DNA of 64,000 nucleotides from Chitinophaga sp. E66 (GCA_019285755.1 CP079103.1:2108001-2172000), one strand, 5' to 3'; counted from the stretch's first letter, positions 31,347 to 44,579 are shown. Notes: generated from the letters alone by a model not told the origin. Numbers and translations: made by a program.

Positions 31347-31838
31347 ATGAAAAACAAGATTACCCTTTTGCTTATAATGCTGCTCGCAGGCAGCATGGCG
31401 TCTTACGCACAGCTAAAAAGATTCAGTATTGGACCGTATGTGGAAACCGGTGTTCCGATCGGAGACTTCGCAGACGTCAATAATGCCGGCTGGGGCGTGG
31501 GCCTTAACGCCGACATAAAACTGGTTGCCGGCTTCGGCGTAACCGGTTCTATCGGCTACATGCGATTCGGCGGTAAAACGATCAACAACTTCGAGTTCCC
31601 GACCGTAGCCGCCGTTCCCGTACGCGTAGGATTGAAATACAAGCTGATTTCCATCCTGTATGTAAAAGCCGAAGCCGGCGCTGCCAACTATACCGGCGAT
31701 CTGGATGGCTCCGCATTCCTGTTTGCGCCTGGTGTGGGCATCCGTGTCCTGGGGCTCGATGTACAGGCTAAATGGGAAGGCTGGTTTAAAGACGGCACCC
31801 GCAGCTTCTTCGGCTTGAAGGCGGGATATAACTTTTAA
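31347..31838 (+). CDS. Small outer-membrane beta-barrel protein
   Basis: An intact 163-residue protein with a signal peptide (ITLLLIMLLAGSMASYAQ). Alternating strands follow (FSIGPYVETGVPIGDF, WGVGLNADIKL, FGVTGSIGYMRF) and the final strand ends FGLKAGYNF with a terminal Phe typical of outer-membrane barrels. It fits the porin-like eight-stranded barrel group. Function is unknown. Confidence 0.8.
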   Translation: MKNKITLLLIMLLAGSMASYAQLKRFSIGPYVETGVPIGDFADVNNAGWGVGLNADIKLVAGFGVTGSIGYMRFGGKTINNFEFPTVAAVPVRVGLKYKLISILYVKAEAGAANYTGDLDGSAFLFAPGVGIRVLGLDVQAKWEGWFKDGTRSFFGLKAGYNF

Positions 31839-31858
31839 CCTAAGTCGTTAAACAAAAA

Positions 31859-31897
31859 AGAATCCCCGGCGCATGATCTTGTGCCGGGGATTCTTTT
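31859..31897. terminator. Bidirectional terminator
   Basis: AGAATCCCCGGC pairs with GCCGGGGATTCT around a 12-nt loop. A run of A on the left and T on the right lets it serve both the barrel gene and the convergent DsbA-like gene. Confidence 0.85.
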
Positions 31898-31923
31898 ATA
31901 TATCGCTTTGAATGTGGCTGGTG

Positions 31924-32615
31924 TTATACATTGCAGGAACCATCCGCGCAAGTCGTGTCCGCATCGCCGGCTACATTCACTATCGCGGGGTGCGCTTCGC
32001 TCCAGACCTTGTCCAGCGTCTGGTTAAATACTTCCACGGGTTGCGCGCCGCTGATCGCATATTTCATATCGAAAACGAAAAACGGAACGCCGCGGATGCC
32101 CAGCTGTTGTGCCTGGGACTCATCCTGGCGGACTTCGACGGTAAAATCAGATCCTTTCAGCACATCTCCCGCATCCAGCCCGGCTTCTTTGGCGATGGCT
32201 TCCAGTGTCGCGATATCACCGATGTGTTTGCCTTCCGTGAAGTACTTTTTGAAAAGCAGCTCTTCTACTTCATCCTGCTTACCATGCTGCGCCGCAAACT
32301 GAATAAGGCGGTGGGCATTGAAGGTATTGGTATGGACGAGGTCGTCGAATTTGAAGTCGATGCCCACGGCTTTGCCGGCGGCCGACACCCGCTCGGAATT
32401 GGCCACAGCCTGCTCGCGGGTCATCCGTATTTAGTGGCCAGTAATGTATAGTGATCTTCCTTGTAATCCATTTGCGCGTCCGGGTTCAGCTCAAAGCTGT
32501 GCCAGGCTACCTCAACGTCTTTGGCGTGGGGAAACTTCTCCAGCGCGGCTTCCAGGTGGCGCTTGCCGATGTAGCAGAAAGGGCAGGCCACATCCGACCA
32601 TATATCTATTTTCAT
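31924..32615 (-). CDS. DsbA/FrnE-like thioredoxin-fold oxidoreductase
   Basis: About 230 residues from ATG 32615. The start MKIDIWSDVACPFCYIGKRH has the CPFC active site of FrnE-like DsbA-family proteins. The cis-Pro block is RGVPFFVFD. The insert is helical, as usual, and the tail ends TTCADGSCNV with two more Cys. One shift near 32425 is needed. No signal peptide is seen, so it is probably cytosolic. It catalyses thiol-disulfide exchange with an unknown partner. Confidence 0.85.
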
Positions 32616-32720
32616 ATGCTCAAAATTTAAGCTACAAATATACGAAATATCCACCTAAAGGGGGTATTTGCGACAGGCTGGCGGTAGTTCATATGCGTTA
32701 AAAAAACGTTATATTCGGGT

Positions 32721-33301
32721 ATGCTGTTCAGGGATAAGATCATGGAATCCATCCGCCAGGGGCGGGTAAAGCTCGCATACAGGCGCTGGAAGCGGCCTAC
32801 CGTTAAAGCTGGCGGTACATTACTGACTGCCATCGGGCTGTTGCACATCGATGCGGTAGACGCAGTACCGTTGTCGGATATTACCGAAGCCTCGGCCAAA
32901 GCGTCGGGCTTCGTCACGCGTGCGGCCCTGCTCGCTGAATTAGACAAGCATCCGGGCATATTATACAGGATCCGGTTTCATTATGGAGGAGAAGATCCGC
33001 GGATTGCGTTGCGTGAAAATGATGAAATAGGGAAGGAGGAGATGGAAAAGATATTGAAGAAGCTGGAGGGGCTGGACGAACGAAGCCCATACGGCCCTGG
33101 GTCAAACGGACCCTGGGCATTATCCGGCAACGCCCGGCCGAAAGGGCTGGAGATCTGGCGGAAGCCTTGCGCATCGAAAAAGACTGGCTTAAACCCAGTA
33201 TCCGCAAACTGAAGAGCATGGGTCTTACGGAAAGCCTGGAGATTGGCTATCAGCTAAGCCCTCGTGGCGAAGCCGTACTGGAAGCATTTAAACGCCGCTG
33301 A
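32721..33301 (+). CDS. ASCH-like / hypothetical two-part protein
   Basis: About 193 residues after correction of one shift near 33085. The N-terminal half (MLFRDKIMESIRQGRVKLAYRRW, VKAGGTLLTAIGLLHIDAV) resembles ASCH-like RNA-binding or amidohydrolase-type domains. The C-terminal half (RAGDLAEALRIEKDWLKPSIRKLKSMGL, then ESLEIGYQLSPRGEAVLEAF) looks like a winged helix. Family assignment is tentative. Confidence 0.6.
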
Positions 33302-33376
33302 CGGGAGCGCCGTTCATACCACATCGCTTTGTTTAACAAATAAATATCCCTAGTTTTCCCCTTTAACAACAGAATT

Positions 33377-35330
33377 ATGCCTGCATTACAGCAAACGAAG
33401 CAATGGCTCGCCGCATTGGCGGGATGCATCTGCATCTTTTCCTCGGCCGCCGCGCAACAACCAGAATCCCGCTACAATCCCTACGAAGCGTTTAATCCGG
33501 TTTTTATCCTGAGAACGGCGACGACATTCGTACCGCCAGCGGCCGCCCGGGCGCCCGTTACTGGCAAAATGCCGCCGATTACAAGATCGACGTTACATTC
33601 GACGACGTCAAAGAAACCGTGTCCGGTTCCGTGACCATCACTTACAAGAACAATAGCCCCGAGAGCCTGCCGTTCCTCTGGCTGCAGCTGGATCAGAATA
33701 TCTACAAGCTCTCTTCCCGCAGTGTGGCGGCTACTACGCCTACCGGCGGGCGCTGGGCCAACCGCAACTTCGATGGCGGTTATACGATCAGCAATGTTGC
33801 ACTGATTCAGGCCGGCAAATCGCAGAAGGCGCAGTTCGATGTCAACGATACCCGCATGCGCGTTGATCTCCCGCAGCCGCTGAAAGCAAATGGCGGATCC
33901 ATACAGGTACAGGTGGATTTTTCGTTTTCTATTCCTGAATACGGCACCGACCGCATGGGTATCCTTAACACCAAAAACGGCCGCATATACGAGATCGCGC
34001 AGTGGTATCCCCGGATGTGCGTGTTCGACAATGTGCTGGGCTGGAATACCCTGCCTTATATGGGCCAGGGAGAATTTTATCTCGAATACGGCAATTTCGA
34101 TTATACCATCAATGCCCCGGCAGGCCACATCGTGGTAGGATCGGGCGAATTGCTCAATCCTGCCGAAGTGCTCACGCCCACGCAGCTGGCCCGCTGGAAG
34201 CAAGCTGCCGGAAGTGATAAAACCATCATTCTCCGTGATCTGAATGAGGTAAAGATCCCGCTTCCCGTCCGGAAAAGGAACGCCTGACCTGGAAATTCCG
34301 CTGCGCCAATACCCGCGACGTGGCCTGGGCCGCCAGCAAGGCGTTTATCTGGGATGCCGCGCGCATCAACCTGCCTGAAGGGAAGAAAGCCCTCGCCATG
34401 AGCGTGTACCCTGAAGAAAGCGCAGGCGATTCCGCCTGGCGCCGTTCCACTGAATTCGTGAAAGGCTGTATCGAACACTATTCGGAGAAGTGGTATCCCT
34501 ACACCTATCCCGTTGCCGTGAACGTAGCGGGGATCGTTGGCGGGATGGAGTACCCCGGCATCGTGTTTTGCTCTTCCCGCTCGCAAAAAGGCGGCCTCTG
34601 GGGCGTCACCAATCATGAGTTCGGCCACAACTGGTTCCCCATGATCGTGGGAAGCAACGAAAGGCGATTCGGCTGGATGGATGAAGGCTTCAATACTTTT
34701 ATCAATGGCCTGGCAGACAGGGCTTTCAATAACGGGGAGTTCTATCACCCGCGCGACCGCCACTCGCTGGCGCGCATGATGTTCTTCGACTCGGCGGCAG
34801 CCATCCTGCACCGTCCGGATGTGATCCGCACCGGCAGCTATGGAACGCTGGGGTATTACAAACCCGCAGTAGGGCTGGATCTCCTGCGCGATGTAGTATT
34901 GGGCGAAGCGCGTTTCGATAAAGCTTTCAAATACTACATCGATAACTGGGCGTTTAAGCACCCCACGCAATGGGACTTCTTCCGTGCGATCGAGAACAGC
35001 TCGGGCGAAAGTCTGGACTGGTTCTGGCGCGGCTGGATCATCAATAACTGGAAAGTAGATATGGCCGCGGGCAACGTTTCCCGGCGCAATGATTCCACCA
35101 CAGCCATCCAGGTGCTTTGCCTCGAAAAGGCGCCCATGCCTGTAGTCGTGGAAATCACCGAGGCAGACGGAAAAACATCCCGCGTGAACCTCCCGGTGGA
35201 AGTGTGGCAGACCGGCGGTGCATGGACCTTCCATCACTTATCGAAAGGTAAAGTAGTGGCGGTTACCGTAGATCCCGACAAGGTGCTTCCGGATTTTAAT
35301 TCTACGAACAATACGGAAAGCTGCCCCTGA
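33377..35330 (+). CDS. M1-family zinc metallopeptidase
   Basis: About 651 residues with a signal peptide ([18 protein letters not shown]). The gluzincin signature is complete: GGMEYPG substrate-binding motif, [10 protein letters not shown] with HExxH (~412), and the downstream Glu ligand in WMDEGFN (~435). The N-terminal beta domain is present. Shifts occur near 33515 and 34260. It is predicted to be a periplasmic or surface aminopeptidase. The antisense frame of ~380 codons here is a shadow. Confidence 0.9.
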
Positions 35331-35355
35331 TAACAGGAACCCGAAATATTTCCAT

Positions 35356-35384
35356 AGCGCCCCCGGCCGGGGGCGCTTTTTTCG
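35356..35384 (+). terminator. Rho-independent terminator
   Basis: AGCGCCCCCGG pairs with CCGGGGGCGCT and runs into six T. It ends the M1 peptidase gene before the hybrid regulator. Confidence 0.85.
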
Positions 35385-35423
35385 CCCGGGATTTCCTAAA
35401 TTACGGTAGTTCCACGATGATCC

Positions 35424-38400
35424 ATGTTTAAGAAATTACTGATTCCGCTATGTCTGCTGGCATTTTGCCATGCGAGGGCGCAACAGCCGGCGTATCCCTT
35501 TACCAGTCTTAATATCCATCACGGCCTGAGCAATAACCAGGTCAATTGCATCTACAAAGACGATAAAGGGTTCCTCTGGTTTGGCACCCTCGGTGGCCTC
35601 AATCGCTTTGATGGTACCAATTTCCGGACGTTCCGGCACATATTTTCAGACTCGCTTTCATTGAGCGACGATTATATCGTTGCCTTATTCCCTGCGCCGG
35701 ACGGGCGGATGTATGTGCGCACGCGTAATGGCGATAATCTGTACGACCCACGGAAGGAACAGTTCTCGCAGGCCGGCATTTGGTTAAAGGGCAGGGTTGC
35801 CGGAGTTTGGGTTGACATCGATGCTCTTGGTGGGAGACGTCTGCTGGGCTGCCTATGCGGATTCCGGGCTTTACAGGGCGGCGCCCCGTTCCCGGGCAAC
35901 CCGGATCGCTTTGCCCATGCGTACCGGCGTCCGTATCGCCGACATACGGCAGGAAGACGACCGCCATCTGATGTTGCTTTGGTTCGACGGGGCATTGACC
36001 CGCCTGGATCTGCAATCAGGCCGCACAGTATGGCATTCGGAAGCCCTTGTGAACGACGTTACGCGCGCACCGGTCAGCCTCTCGCTGTTTATCGATGCCC
36101 AAAAGGATTGTTGGGTGTATATGCCAGGAAGCGATTTCGGCGTAGTGTATTTCAAACCCGCTACCGGAGAAAAACGCATCGTTTCCCGAAAGTCGGGAAT
36201 TCTCAATAATGATATCGTTAACAGCGTCATACAGGACGACCGTGGCATGATATGGATCGGTACGGATCATGGCGGCGTCAATATCCTGGATAAGCAAACC
36301 TTCCAGGCGAGATTCTTCGTTAACCGGCCGGAAGATTCCAAGAGCATCGCCGAAAATGCGATCTATGCATTGTACAAAGATCAGCAGGGGATCGTGTGGT
36401 GCGGAACGTATAAAAGGGGCGTCAGCTATTTCGCGGAGAATAAAATGAAATTCGCCCTCCACGAATTCAAGCACGGTGATCCGCTGTCGCTTCCTTATAA
36501 TGATGTAAACTGCTTCGCGGAAGATAAGAAAGGTAATATCTGGATCGGCACGAATGGGGGCGGATTGATTTACTTTGACCGGAAAGCGCAATCCTATCGT
36601 CAATACCGCCACAGGCAGGGAGATGAGAACAGCCTGAGCAACGATGTGATCGTTAGCCTGCACGTCGATAAGTGGGACCAGCTCTGGATCGGTTATTATT
36701 TCGGTGGGATGGGCTATTTCAGCAACGGTCGTTTCACCCATTACAGCCACTCTCCGCAAGATGCCAACAGCCTGGCCAATAAGACGGTCTGGAAGCTGTA
36801 TGAAGACAAACGGAATAACTTTTGGGTGGGCACGCTCGGCGGAGGCCTCGATCGCTTCGACCGCGGCAACGGAATCTTTATCATAATAGCGCGGACATGG
36901 CCAACTCGGTCCATTCCATTACATCACCGCATTCGCGGAAACGCCGGAAGGCGATCTCTGGATCGGAACAGCCTACGGTATCGATGTACTCGACAAATCA
37001 AAGGGGATCTTTGTTCACCTGCTCCGCACCACGCATCAGCTCAGCAACGATAACGTAACTTCCTGCATTGCGATAAGCAAGGGCGCATGTGGGCCGGCAC
37101 CCGTGAAGGGCTTAGCTATTATGATCCCGCCACCCGAATCTTCAGGACATTCCGGATGGAAGCGGGTTTGCCTGATAATACCATCGTCAGTATCCTGGAG
37201 GATGATAACGGGTATTTATGGGTGAGCACTACGAGGGGATTGTCGCGTGTGCGGGCCACGGGTAAAGGCAGCGAACTGGTGATCTCCTGCAGGAATTATG
37301 ATGAACAGGATGGTTTGCAGGGCAAGGTCTTCAACGTGAATGCGGCTCTCAGATTACGGAGCGGCGAAATGTTGTTTGGTGGCGCGGATGGGTTCAACCT
37401 GTTTAACCCGGCAGAGATACGTGAAAGCAAAACCCCTCCGCATTGGTCTTCACCGGACTGCAACTGTTCAATAAAACCATTGCGCCTGGTGAAAGTTTTC
37501 GCGGCCATACCGTGCTGGAAGCCTCCTGCCGGAGACGGAGAGCATCGAGCTGAGATATGATGAGAATGACTTTTCGGTGGATTTTGCGTCCCTGAACTTC
37601 CGGCACGCCGATAAGAACCGGTATGAATATATGCTGGAAGGGTTTAACAAGGAATGGATGCTGACAGACGGCAAGACGCGCCGTATTTCTTACACCAACA
37701 TCAGCCCGGGCAGTTACACATTGCATGTACGTTCTTCCCCGGAAGATGGCAATCCCACGGGCGGAGGCATCTCCCTGCCGATCAGGATATTGTCGCCCTG
37801 GTGGGCTACTGGTTGGGCTTACACGGGCTATATGCTCGTTTTAATAGTGGCGTTATACCTTGGCCGCATGGCGATCATTCGCCGCGCGCACCGGCGGTTT
37901 GCCCTGCAGAACGAGCGAAAGGAAGCGCAACGCCTCCACGAGATGGACATGATGAAGATCAGGCTGCTGACGAATGTGAGCCATGAACTCCGTACGCCTG
38001 TCTCCCTTATTTTATCCCCATTGAAGATTTTATCCGCCGCTCGGCAGACGAAAGCGAGCGCCAGCAGTTCCAGCTGATCCGTCGTAACGCACGGCGGTTG
38101 CTGAACCTCGTCAACCAGCTGATGGACTTCCGGAAAATGGAAATGCAGGAGCTGCGCACCGATCCTGTTGCGGGCGAGCTGATGAGCTTCCTCCGCGAAG
38201 CGGTACAGTCGTTTTCCGACCTGGCGGAACGGAAAGGCGTGACATTAACGTACCATGCGGATTCCGAAATAGCATATGCCCTTTTCGATCACGATAAGCT
38301 GGAACGCATCGTTTTCAACCTTTTATCCAACGCGTTTAAATTTACGCCGGTAGGCGGAGAAGTGGAAGTTACGGTGGAAGTTACTCCGGAACCCGAACGC

Positions 38401-39468
38401 ACCTGGCTGGAATTACGGGTAAGGGATACGGGGATAGGCATTGCGCCGGATCGTATCGGTAAGATCTTCGACCGGTATTTTCAGGCCGATCAGCGGAGCG
38501 CGTTCGTAAGCCCCGGTAGCGGAATCGGGCTCGCCATCACCCGCGAGTTCGTTACCATGCAGGAGGGCGCCATAACCGTCGAAAGTGTCCCAGAACAAGG
38601 AAGCTGCTTCGTTGTCCGCATTCCTTATGACCTGGTTACAGCCGGTGCGCGACCGGAGATTCCTGCGCCTGCGCCCGCCAAACCGGCCGAAGACCGAATC
38701 TCGTCCCGCAAAGGGAAACGTAAACAAACGGTCTTACTCGTTGAGGATACGGAAGACTTCCGGTTCTATCTCAAAGAAAACCTGCAGCAATACTATCACG
38801 TTCTGGAGGCGGCCGACGGTGAAACCGGTTGGCAAACAGCGCTTTCCGTTCAACCAGATCTAGTAGTGAGCGATATTACTATGCCCGGCATGGATGGACT
38901 GACGCTTTGCCGCAAGCTGCGGAACCATGCCCGTACCCGCCAGATCCCCGTTATCCTGCTCACCGCCATGGGGGAGGAGGCCGTCCAGTTACAGGGGCTC
39001 GACGCCGGCGCGGATGATTACCTGGTAAAGCCCTTCAGTTTCGAAATCATGCTTTCACGCGTGCGTAACCTCCTGGAAAGGAAGGCGCCGGTGCAATGGG
39101 TGATCCCTAAAGACGCGGAGCCTGAACAGCTCTCCGCTGATGAGAAATTCATGCAAAGGGCGCTGGAGATCGTCGAAAAGCATCTTTCCGACGCCGACTT
39201 CTCCGTAGAAGCCCTCAGCCGTGAACTCCATATGAACCGCGTTTCTGTTTACAAGCGCATTTACGCTTTATCCGGTCAGCCTCCGATCGAGTTCATCCGC
39301 TCCGTCCGCTTACGGCGGGCGGCAGACCTGCTCACGAAGACGGAAATGAACATCGCGGAGGTGGCTTATGAAGTAGGATTCAATAACCCGAAGTATTTTG
39401 CGCGATACTTTAAAATGGCGTACCACATGCTGCCCTCGGCCTATGCCATGGCCATGCGCAAGGAATGA
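35424..39468 (+). CDS. Hybrid two-component system sensor/regulator of the PUL (HTCS)
   Basis: About 1,348 residues. Order: signal peptide; two-times-seven bladed Reg_prop propeller (~25-690; repeats such as GFLWFGTLGGLNRFDG and GNIWIGTNGGGLIYFD); Y_Y_Y domain; membrane helix ~790-815; HisKA with NVSHELRTP; HATPase (NLLSNAFKFTP, GSGIGLAI); receiver ~1104-1215 with phospho-Asp in SDITMPGMDG; AraC HTH ~1240-1345. Shifts occur near 35800, 36880, 37060, 37440, 37540 and 38030. HTCS proteins sense a periplasmic oligosaccharide and activate the adjacent susC/susD genes, as expected here. Confidence 0.95.
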
Positions 39469-39696
39469 GGCAACAAAACGTACCTATGGAATTAACATTT
39501 TGACCCTCCGGCGGCAACATTTCTACCCCGGATTTTAAACAATGCGGTACCCTTCCTCTCGGGTAATCGAAATACTTTTATTCCGGCCTCCTGATCACCG
39601 GGTCCAGATTGGGTCCATGAACGATCATGCGGGGTCCACGTTTACAACTGTCAACCAAAATTTCGCGCATTCATTCCACACATTAACATTCTACGT

Positions 39697-42600
39697 ATGA
39701 AAAAACTCAGTTTAGCGGGCAAGTCGCGCCCGGCCTGGTGGATGTTCCTCTGCCTATGGCTGGCGCAGGCTACGGTGCTTGCCCAGAACCCCGGACCAAA
39801 AACGTCCAGTTACCGGCCTCGTAACCGACCGTGATTCGCGGCAGCCTATACCAGGAGCCACTGTGTCTATCCGGGGCACTAACCAGGGCGTTGCCACTAA
39901 TGCAGAAGGCAGGTTCACCATTCAGGCCAAAGCAGGGGATATGCTTGTCATTTCCTTTATGGGTATGACCTCACAGGAAATCCGCGTTGGCGCATCCTCC
40001 TCCTACAACGTTTCGTTGGAAACGGACAGCAAGACACTAAACGATGTGGTAGTAGTAGGATACGGCAAGATGAAGAAAACCGACCAGAGCAGCGCACAGG
40101 TGTCTGTATCTGCGGCGGACATTGGCCGTACGGTCAATACCACTATGGACCAGGCGCTCCAGGGCCGCGCTGCCGGTGTTTACGTGACGCAGAACTCCGG
40201 TCAGCCGGGTGGTGGCGTATCCGTTGTGATCAGGGGCGTGAGCACGCTCAGCGGGAGCAATGAGCCTTTGTATGTGATAGACGGGGTACAGATACAACCA
40301 TCCACGGTTTCCTACGGAAACACCAGCTCGGTGAACCCATTGGCCGGCATTAACCCGAATGACATTGAGTCAATGGAGTTGTTGCAGGGGCCTTCCGCTA
40401 CGGCGATCTATGGTTCCCGCGCTACGAACGGCGTAGTACTGGTAACTACCCGTCGTGGCCGCCAGGGCAAATGAAAGTGGGCTATAATTATTTATATACC
40501 CTGCAAGACAGGCCGTCGGAAGTATCTACCCTTAATCTCCAGCAATTCGCGATCATGAACAACGAGATCGCGCAACAGCTCAACCGCACGCCTACACCTG
40601 AGTTTGCGAACCCCTCCGTATTGGGAGAGGGCACCCGATGGCAGAAGGAGCTGTTTAAAACAGCGCCGCTGCAGCGTCATCAGCTCACGGTAAGCGGTGG
40701 AACCGAGCGGACAGGCTACTATCTCTCCGGTGAATACTTCGACCAGGAAGGCGTGGCGGTAGGATCTAACTTCAAGCGGTACAGTTTCCGGCTGAATATG
40801 GATAATAAACTCTTCAAATGGCTGACGCTCAGTACAAACGTGAACTTTTATCAGACAAAAGAGAAACTGGCTTCCACCAGTGAAGATGTGATTCGCAATG
40901 CCATCAACCTTGCTCCCAATATCGCCGTGAAGAACCCCGATGGTTCCTGGGGCGGCGCAACAGAAGCAGAGTACGGCAACAACGCCCGTTATGCTCCGTT
41001 GAATCCCGTCGCCATCGCCAATCTCATAGATAACAACCTGAAAAAGACAGGCGCCATGGGTGGTATGACGGCTGAAGTGAACATCCTCAAAGGGCTCACT
41101 TTCCGTACAAGCTTCAATGGCAATTTTGAATATTTCGATGGTACGAAGTTTACTCCCACGTACAGGCTGGGGTATCTCACCAACGAGAAGGCCAGCATGT
41201 CGGTCAATAATAATAAGAACTTCTACTGGAACCTTAACGAACTGTTACAGTATAATACCAACATCGGCAAACACGCCATCAACGCCATGGTGAGTCATGA
41301 AGCGCAGGCCTGGAATTATGAAGGTTACAACATCACACGCGTGGGATTTGCCAGCAATGAGATCCCGGCCATCAACCTCGGTGATGCACAGGGGCAAACG
41401 ACAGGTGGCTTCAAAGGTTCAGGAGCGCTGGAGTCCTGGCTGGGCCGCGTCGTTTATACCTATGATGAGAAGTATATCCTGCAGGTTGCCGGCCGTGCCG
41501 ACGGTTCCTCTAACTTCGGCGCTAACAACCGCTGGGGCTACTTCCCGTCTGTGTCTGCAGCATGGCGAGTTTCCCGCGAGCCTTTTATGCAATCGCAAGA
41601 TCTTATCAGTGATCTGAAAATACGTGCGGAATGGGGTACTACCGGTAACAGCGGCGCCAGCAACGACCAGTTCAGTTCGCTCAATTCGGTGACAACGCCC
41701 TGGGGCGCAGGCTTCCGTACCGGCCGTTACGGCAACGACGATCTGAAATGGGAAGAAACAGAAACGAAGAACATCGGTATTAATATCGGTTTGCTGAAAG
41801 ACAGGATCCAGCTGGAAGCGGATTACTATATCCGTAAGACCGACAACCTCCTGATGCCCAATCCACTGCCTGCATACATGGGCACCCAGGGCGAAGGGGC
41901 CATCACGGCGCCCACCGTCAACATTGGTAAAATGCAGAACAGGGGCTTCGGTATTACGCTGAATACGGTAAACATCAACCGTAACAACTTCACCTGGAAG
42001 ACTAACTTCAATATTTCTTCCTTCAAAACGGAGATCACCAAGTTCTATTCCGATGCCGCTTTCCTGACCCGGAGTGCCTGGTACATGAACAACTTCACGG
42101 CCCGCTCCGCTATCGGGCAAGCGCCGTGGATGTTCTGGGGATATCTGTCGGATGGGGTATTCTCGTCGGAAGAGGAAATACGCAAGAGTGCGATCCCTAC
42201 ACAGTCGGACGGGTCGCCGCTGCCCATCCAAAAGGAAGGCGGCGTATGGGTAGGCGATATCAAATACCGTGATCTCAATGGCGACAACAAGATCGACTCG
42301 CGCGATCAGACCTATATCGGAAATCCCTGGCCCAAGCTGACCTTCGGCCTTACCAATACCGTTTCCTGGAAAGGATTCGATCTCAGCGTGCTGGTAACGG
42401 CCGCTTCCGGGAACGATATCTATAATTTCGTCCGCTTCAACAACGCCAATCCTAACAACATCAACCTGGGCCGCAATTTGATGTCGGAAGCATTCGACTA
42501 TGCACGGATCGTGCAGGACGCGAATGGGAATGATGTATTGTCTAACCCCGGCACCAAAATACCCCGCATAGTAGGTTCAGACGTCAATGGCAACGGTAAC

Positions 42601-42899
42601 CGGTTCACGGATTATTTCGTGGAAGACGGTTCCTACATCCGCATCAAGAACGTAACGCTGGGGTATATCCTGCCGGCGGAATGGCTGAGCCGCCAAAGGT
42701 GGTACGCTCCGTCCGCCTGACGATCGGTGCGCAAAACCTGCACACGTTCACCAAGTATTCCGGCTTCGATCCGGAAGTGGGCGCCTACCTGGGTAAAGAA
42801 GTGCAGCTCAACAGCCAGCTGATCGCGGTAGACGCGGGCCGGTATCCGCTTACCCGCATGTATAACGCAGCCGTGGCGGTTGATTTTAAGCACCCTTAA
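39697..42899 (+). CDS. SusC/RagA-family TonB-linked outer-membrane transporter
   Basis: About 1,067 residues. The signal peptide is WWMFLCLWLAQATVLAQ. A carboxypeptidase-like domain follows (GLVTDRDSRQPIPGATVSIRG), then the SusC-type DVVVVGYGKMKKTD segment and the plug (IRGVSTLSGSNEPLYVIDGV, GPSATAIYGSRATNGV). The barrel ends AAVAVDFKHP. Shifts occur near 39800, 40470 and 42700. With the SusD at 42910 it forms the glycan import complex of a PUL controlled by the HTCS upstream. Confidence 0.95.
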
Positions 42900-42909
42900 A
42901 TTCCGAATT

Positions 42910-44559
42910 ATGAAAAAGCAATCTTTTATCCGATATATTTTACTGCTTGGCTGCGGTGTGCTATTAGCTTCCTGCAGCAAAGATTTCCTGAACCGGGCAC
43001 CTGAAGACGCCATCGTGGACAGGAATTTCTACCAGACGGCAGACCAGGTGCTGGCGGGCACAGCGCCATTGTACAACATTGTATGGTTCGCCTATAATGA
43101 TAAGGCCTCGCATGGCATCGGCGACGGGCGCGCGGGCGTTCTGATGTCCGGCTCCTACCAGGTGGAAAACATCCGCATGCAAACTACAGACGTGACGCCT
43201 GAGGTCTACAGTTCCTGGACCGCCTTCTACAACGTGGTGGCGCAATCCAATATGGTGATATACAACGTCACGAAATACACCGGCGCTGGCGTACCTGAAA
43301 ATATTAAGCAGATGGGTATTGCGGAAGGCCGGTTCATGCGCGCCATGGCATATTACTACCTCGTGCAAAACTGGGGAGCCGTACCGATCATTACCGATAA
43401 TAATACGCTTTTGACAGATACCTCCATCACCAGGAACACCGTGGAAAGCATCTGGGAGTTCATCGTACGGGAGTTCCAGTTCGCTGCGGATAACCTGCCC
43501 GCAACGCCCGCGCAGAAAGGCCGCGTGACCAAATGGGCAGCTAAGGGCATGCTGGCCAAAAGCTATCTGACCCGCGCAGGATTGGGTGGCACCGGCCAAC
43601 GTAACCAGGAAGACCTGGATAAGGCAAAAGCCCTCGCACAAGACGTTATCGCCAATAGCGGCGCACGTTTGATGCCGGGCTACGAAGACCTCTTCCTCAT
43701 GAAGAATAATAATAACTCAGAAAGCCTCTTTGCCCTGCAATGGAAATATGATGGCGACTGGGGAACACAAAACAGCGTTCAGGCATTCCTGGCTTTTGGA
43801 TCGGAGATCACCGGGTTTGGCGACGGCTGGGGTGGCGACATCGGGGCATCCCTCGACCAGCTGCAATTGTACGCGCCGAACGACAAGCGCCTGAAAGCCA
43901 CTTTCATGTTGCCCGGTATGCATTATTCCTATATCCACCAGGCAGTTGATGATCCGGACAACCCCGGTAAAAAGATCGTCCAGGAGCTCCAGGTGCCCTG
44001 GAGATGGCAAGGGCAGGAGCGTTACAATAACAGGGCATGGGTAAAGAAGTACGTTGTAGGCCGGCCGGAAGATAACGATGGCAAAGTGACAGGACAACAT
44101 ACCGAAATCAACACTTACATGTTGCGCCTCGCTGATGTGTACCTCATCTATGCGGAAGCGGCACTTGGGAACGCTGCCTCCACGAACGACGTGTTGGCGC
44201 TCCAATATTACAACGCGCTCCGTAAAAGGGCGGACGTAGGTGAAAAGACCTCGATCACCGCAGATGACATCTATCGTGAACGCCGGTTGGAACTGGGAAT
44301 GGAAGGGCAGGCATGGTACGACCTCGTACGGATGTATTATCATTCGCCCGCAAAAGTGATCAGGCTAATTGGCGAGCAGAACCGCGGCACCTACAAGATC
44401 GTTCCTGACAAGGAAACAAATGCTACGGCATGGGTTATCACCGAAGACGTCAAAGCGTTTTATCCGGTGACGGCAGGCAATTTCTTCCTGCCTATCCCCG
44501 CTGTAGAATTGTCTGCCGCACCCAACCTCCGGAAGCCTCCCGTACCTTATAAGTTCTGA
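42910..44559 (+). CDS. SusD/RagB-family nutrient-binding lipoprotein
   Basis: An intact 549-residue protein with a lipobox (LLGCGVLLASCSKDFLN). The SusD helical (TPR-like) scaffold is seen in AEGRFMRAMAYYYLVQNWGAVPI and YRERRLELGMEGQAWYDLVRM. It starts 10 bp after SusC. It caps the transporter and binds the oligosaccharide at the cell surface. Confidence 0.95.
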   Translation: MKKQSFIRYILLLGCGVLLASCSKDFLNRAPEDAIVDRNFYQTADQVLAGTAPLYNIVWFAYNDKASHGIGDGRAGVLMSGSYQVENIRMQTTDVTPEVYSSWTAFYNVVAQSNMVIYNVTKYTGAGVPENIKQMGIAEGRFMRAMAYYYLVQNWGAVPIITDNNTLLTDTSITRNTVESIWEFIVREFQFAADNLPATPAQKGRVTKWAAKGMLAKSYLTRAGLGGTGQRNQEDLDKAKALAQDVIANSGARLMPGYEDLFLMKNNNNSESLFALQWKYDGDWGTQNSVQAFLAFGSEITGFGDGWGGDIGASLDQLQLYAPNDKRLKATFMLPGMHYSYIHQAVDDPDNPGKKIVQELQVPWRWQGQERYNNRAWVKKYVVGRPEDNDGKVTGQHTEINTYMLRLADVYLIYAEAALGNAASTNDVLALQYYNALRKRADVGEKTSITADDIYRERRLELGMEGQAWYDLVRMYYHSPAKVIRLIGEQNRGTYKIVPDKETNATAWVITEDVKAFYPVTAGNFFLPIPAVELSAAPNLRKPPVPYKF

Positions 44560-44579
44560 TCCACTTAAAACGAAACATC

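Noticed and set aside
34101..35237. 378-codon minus-strand ORF
   Set aside because: Antisense shadow of the M1 peptidase, which has complete HExxH and Glu motifs.
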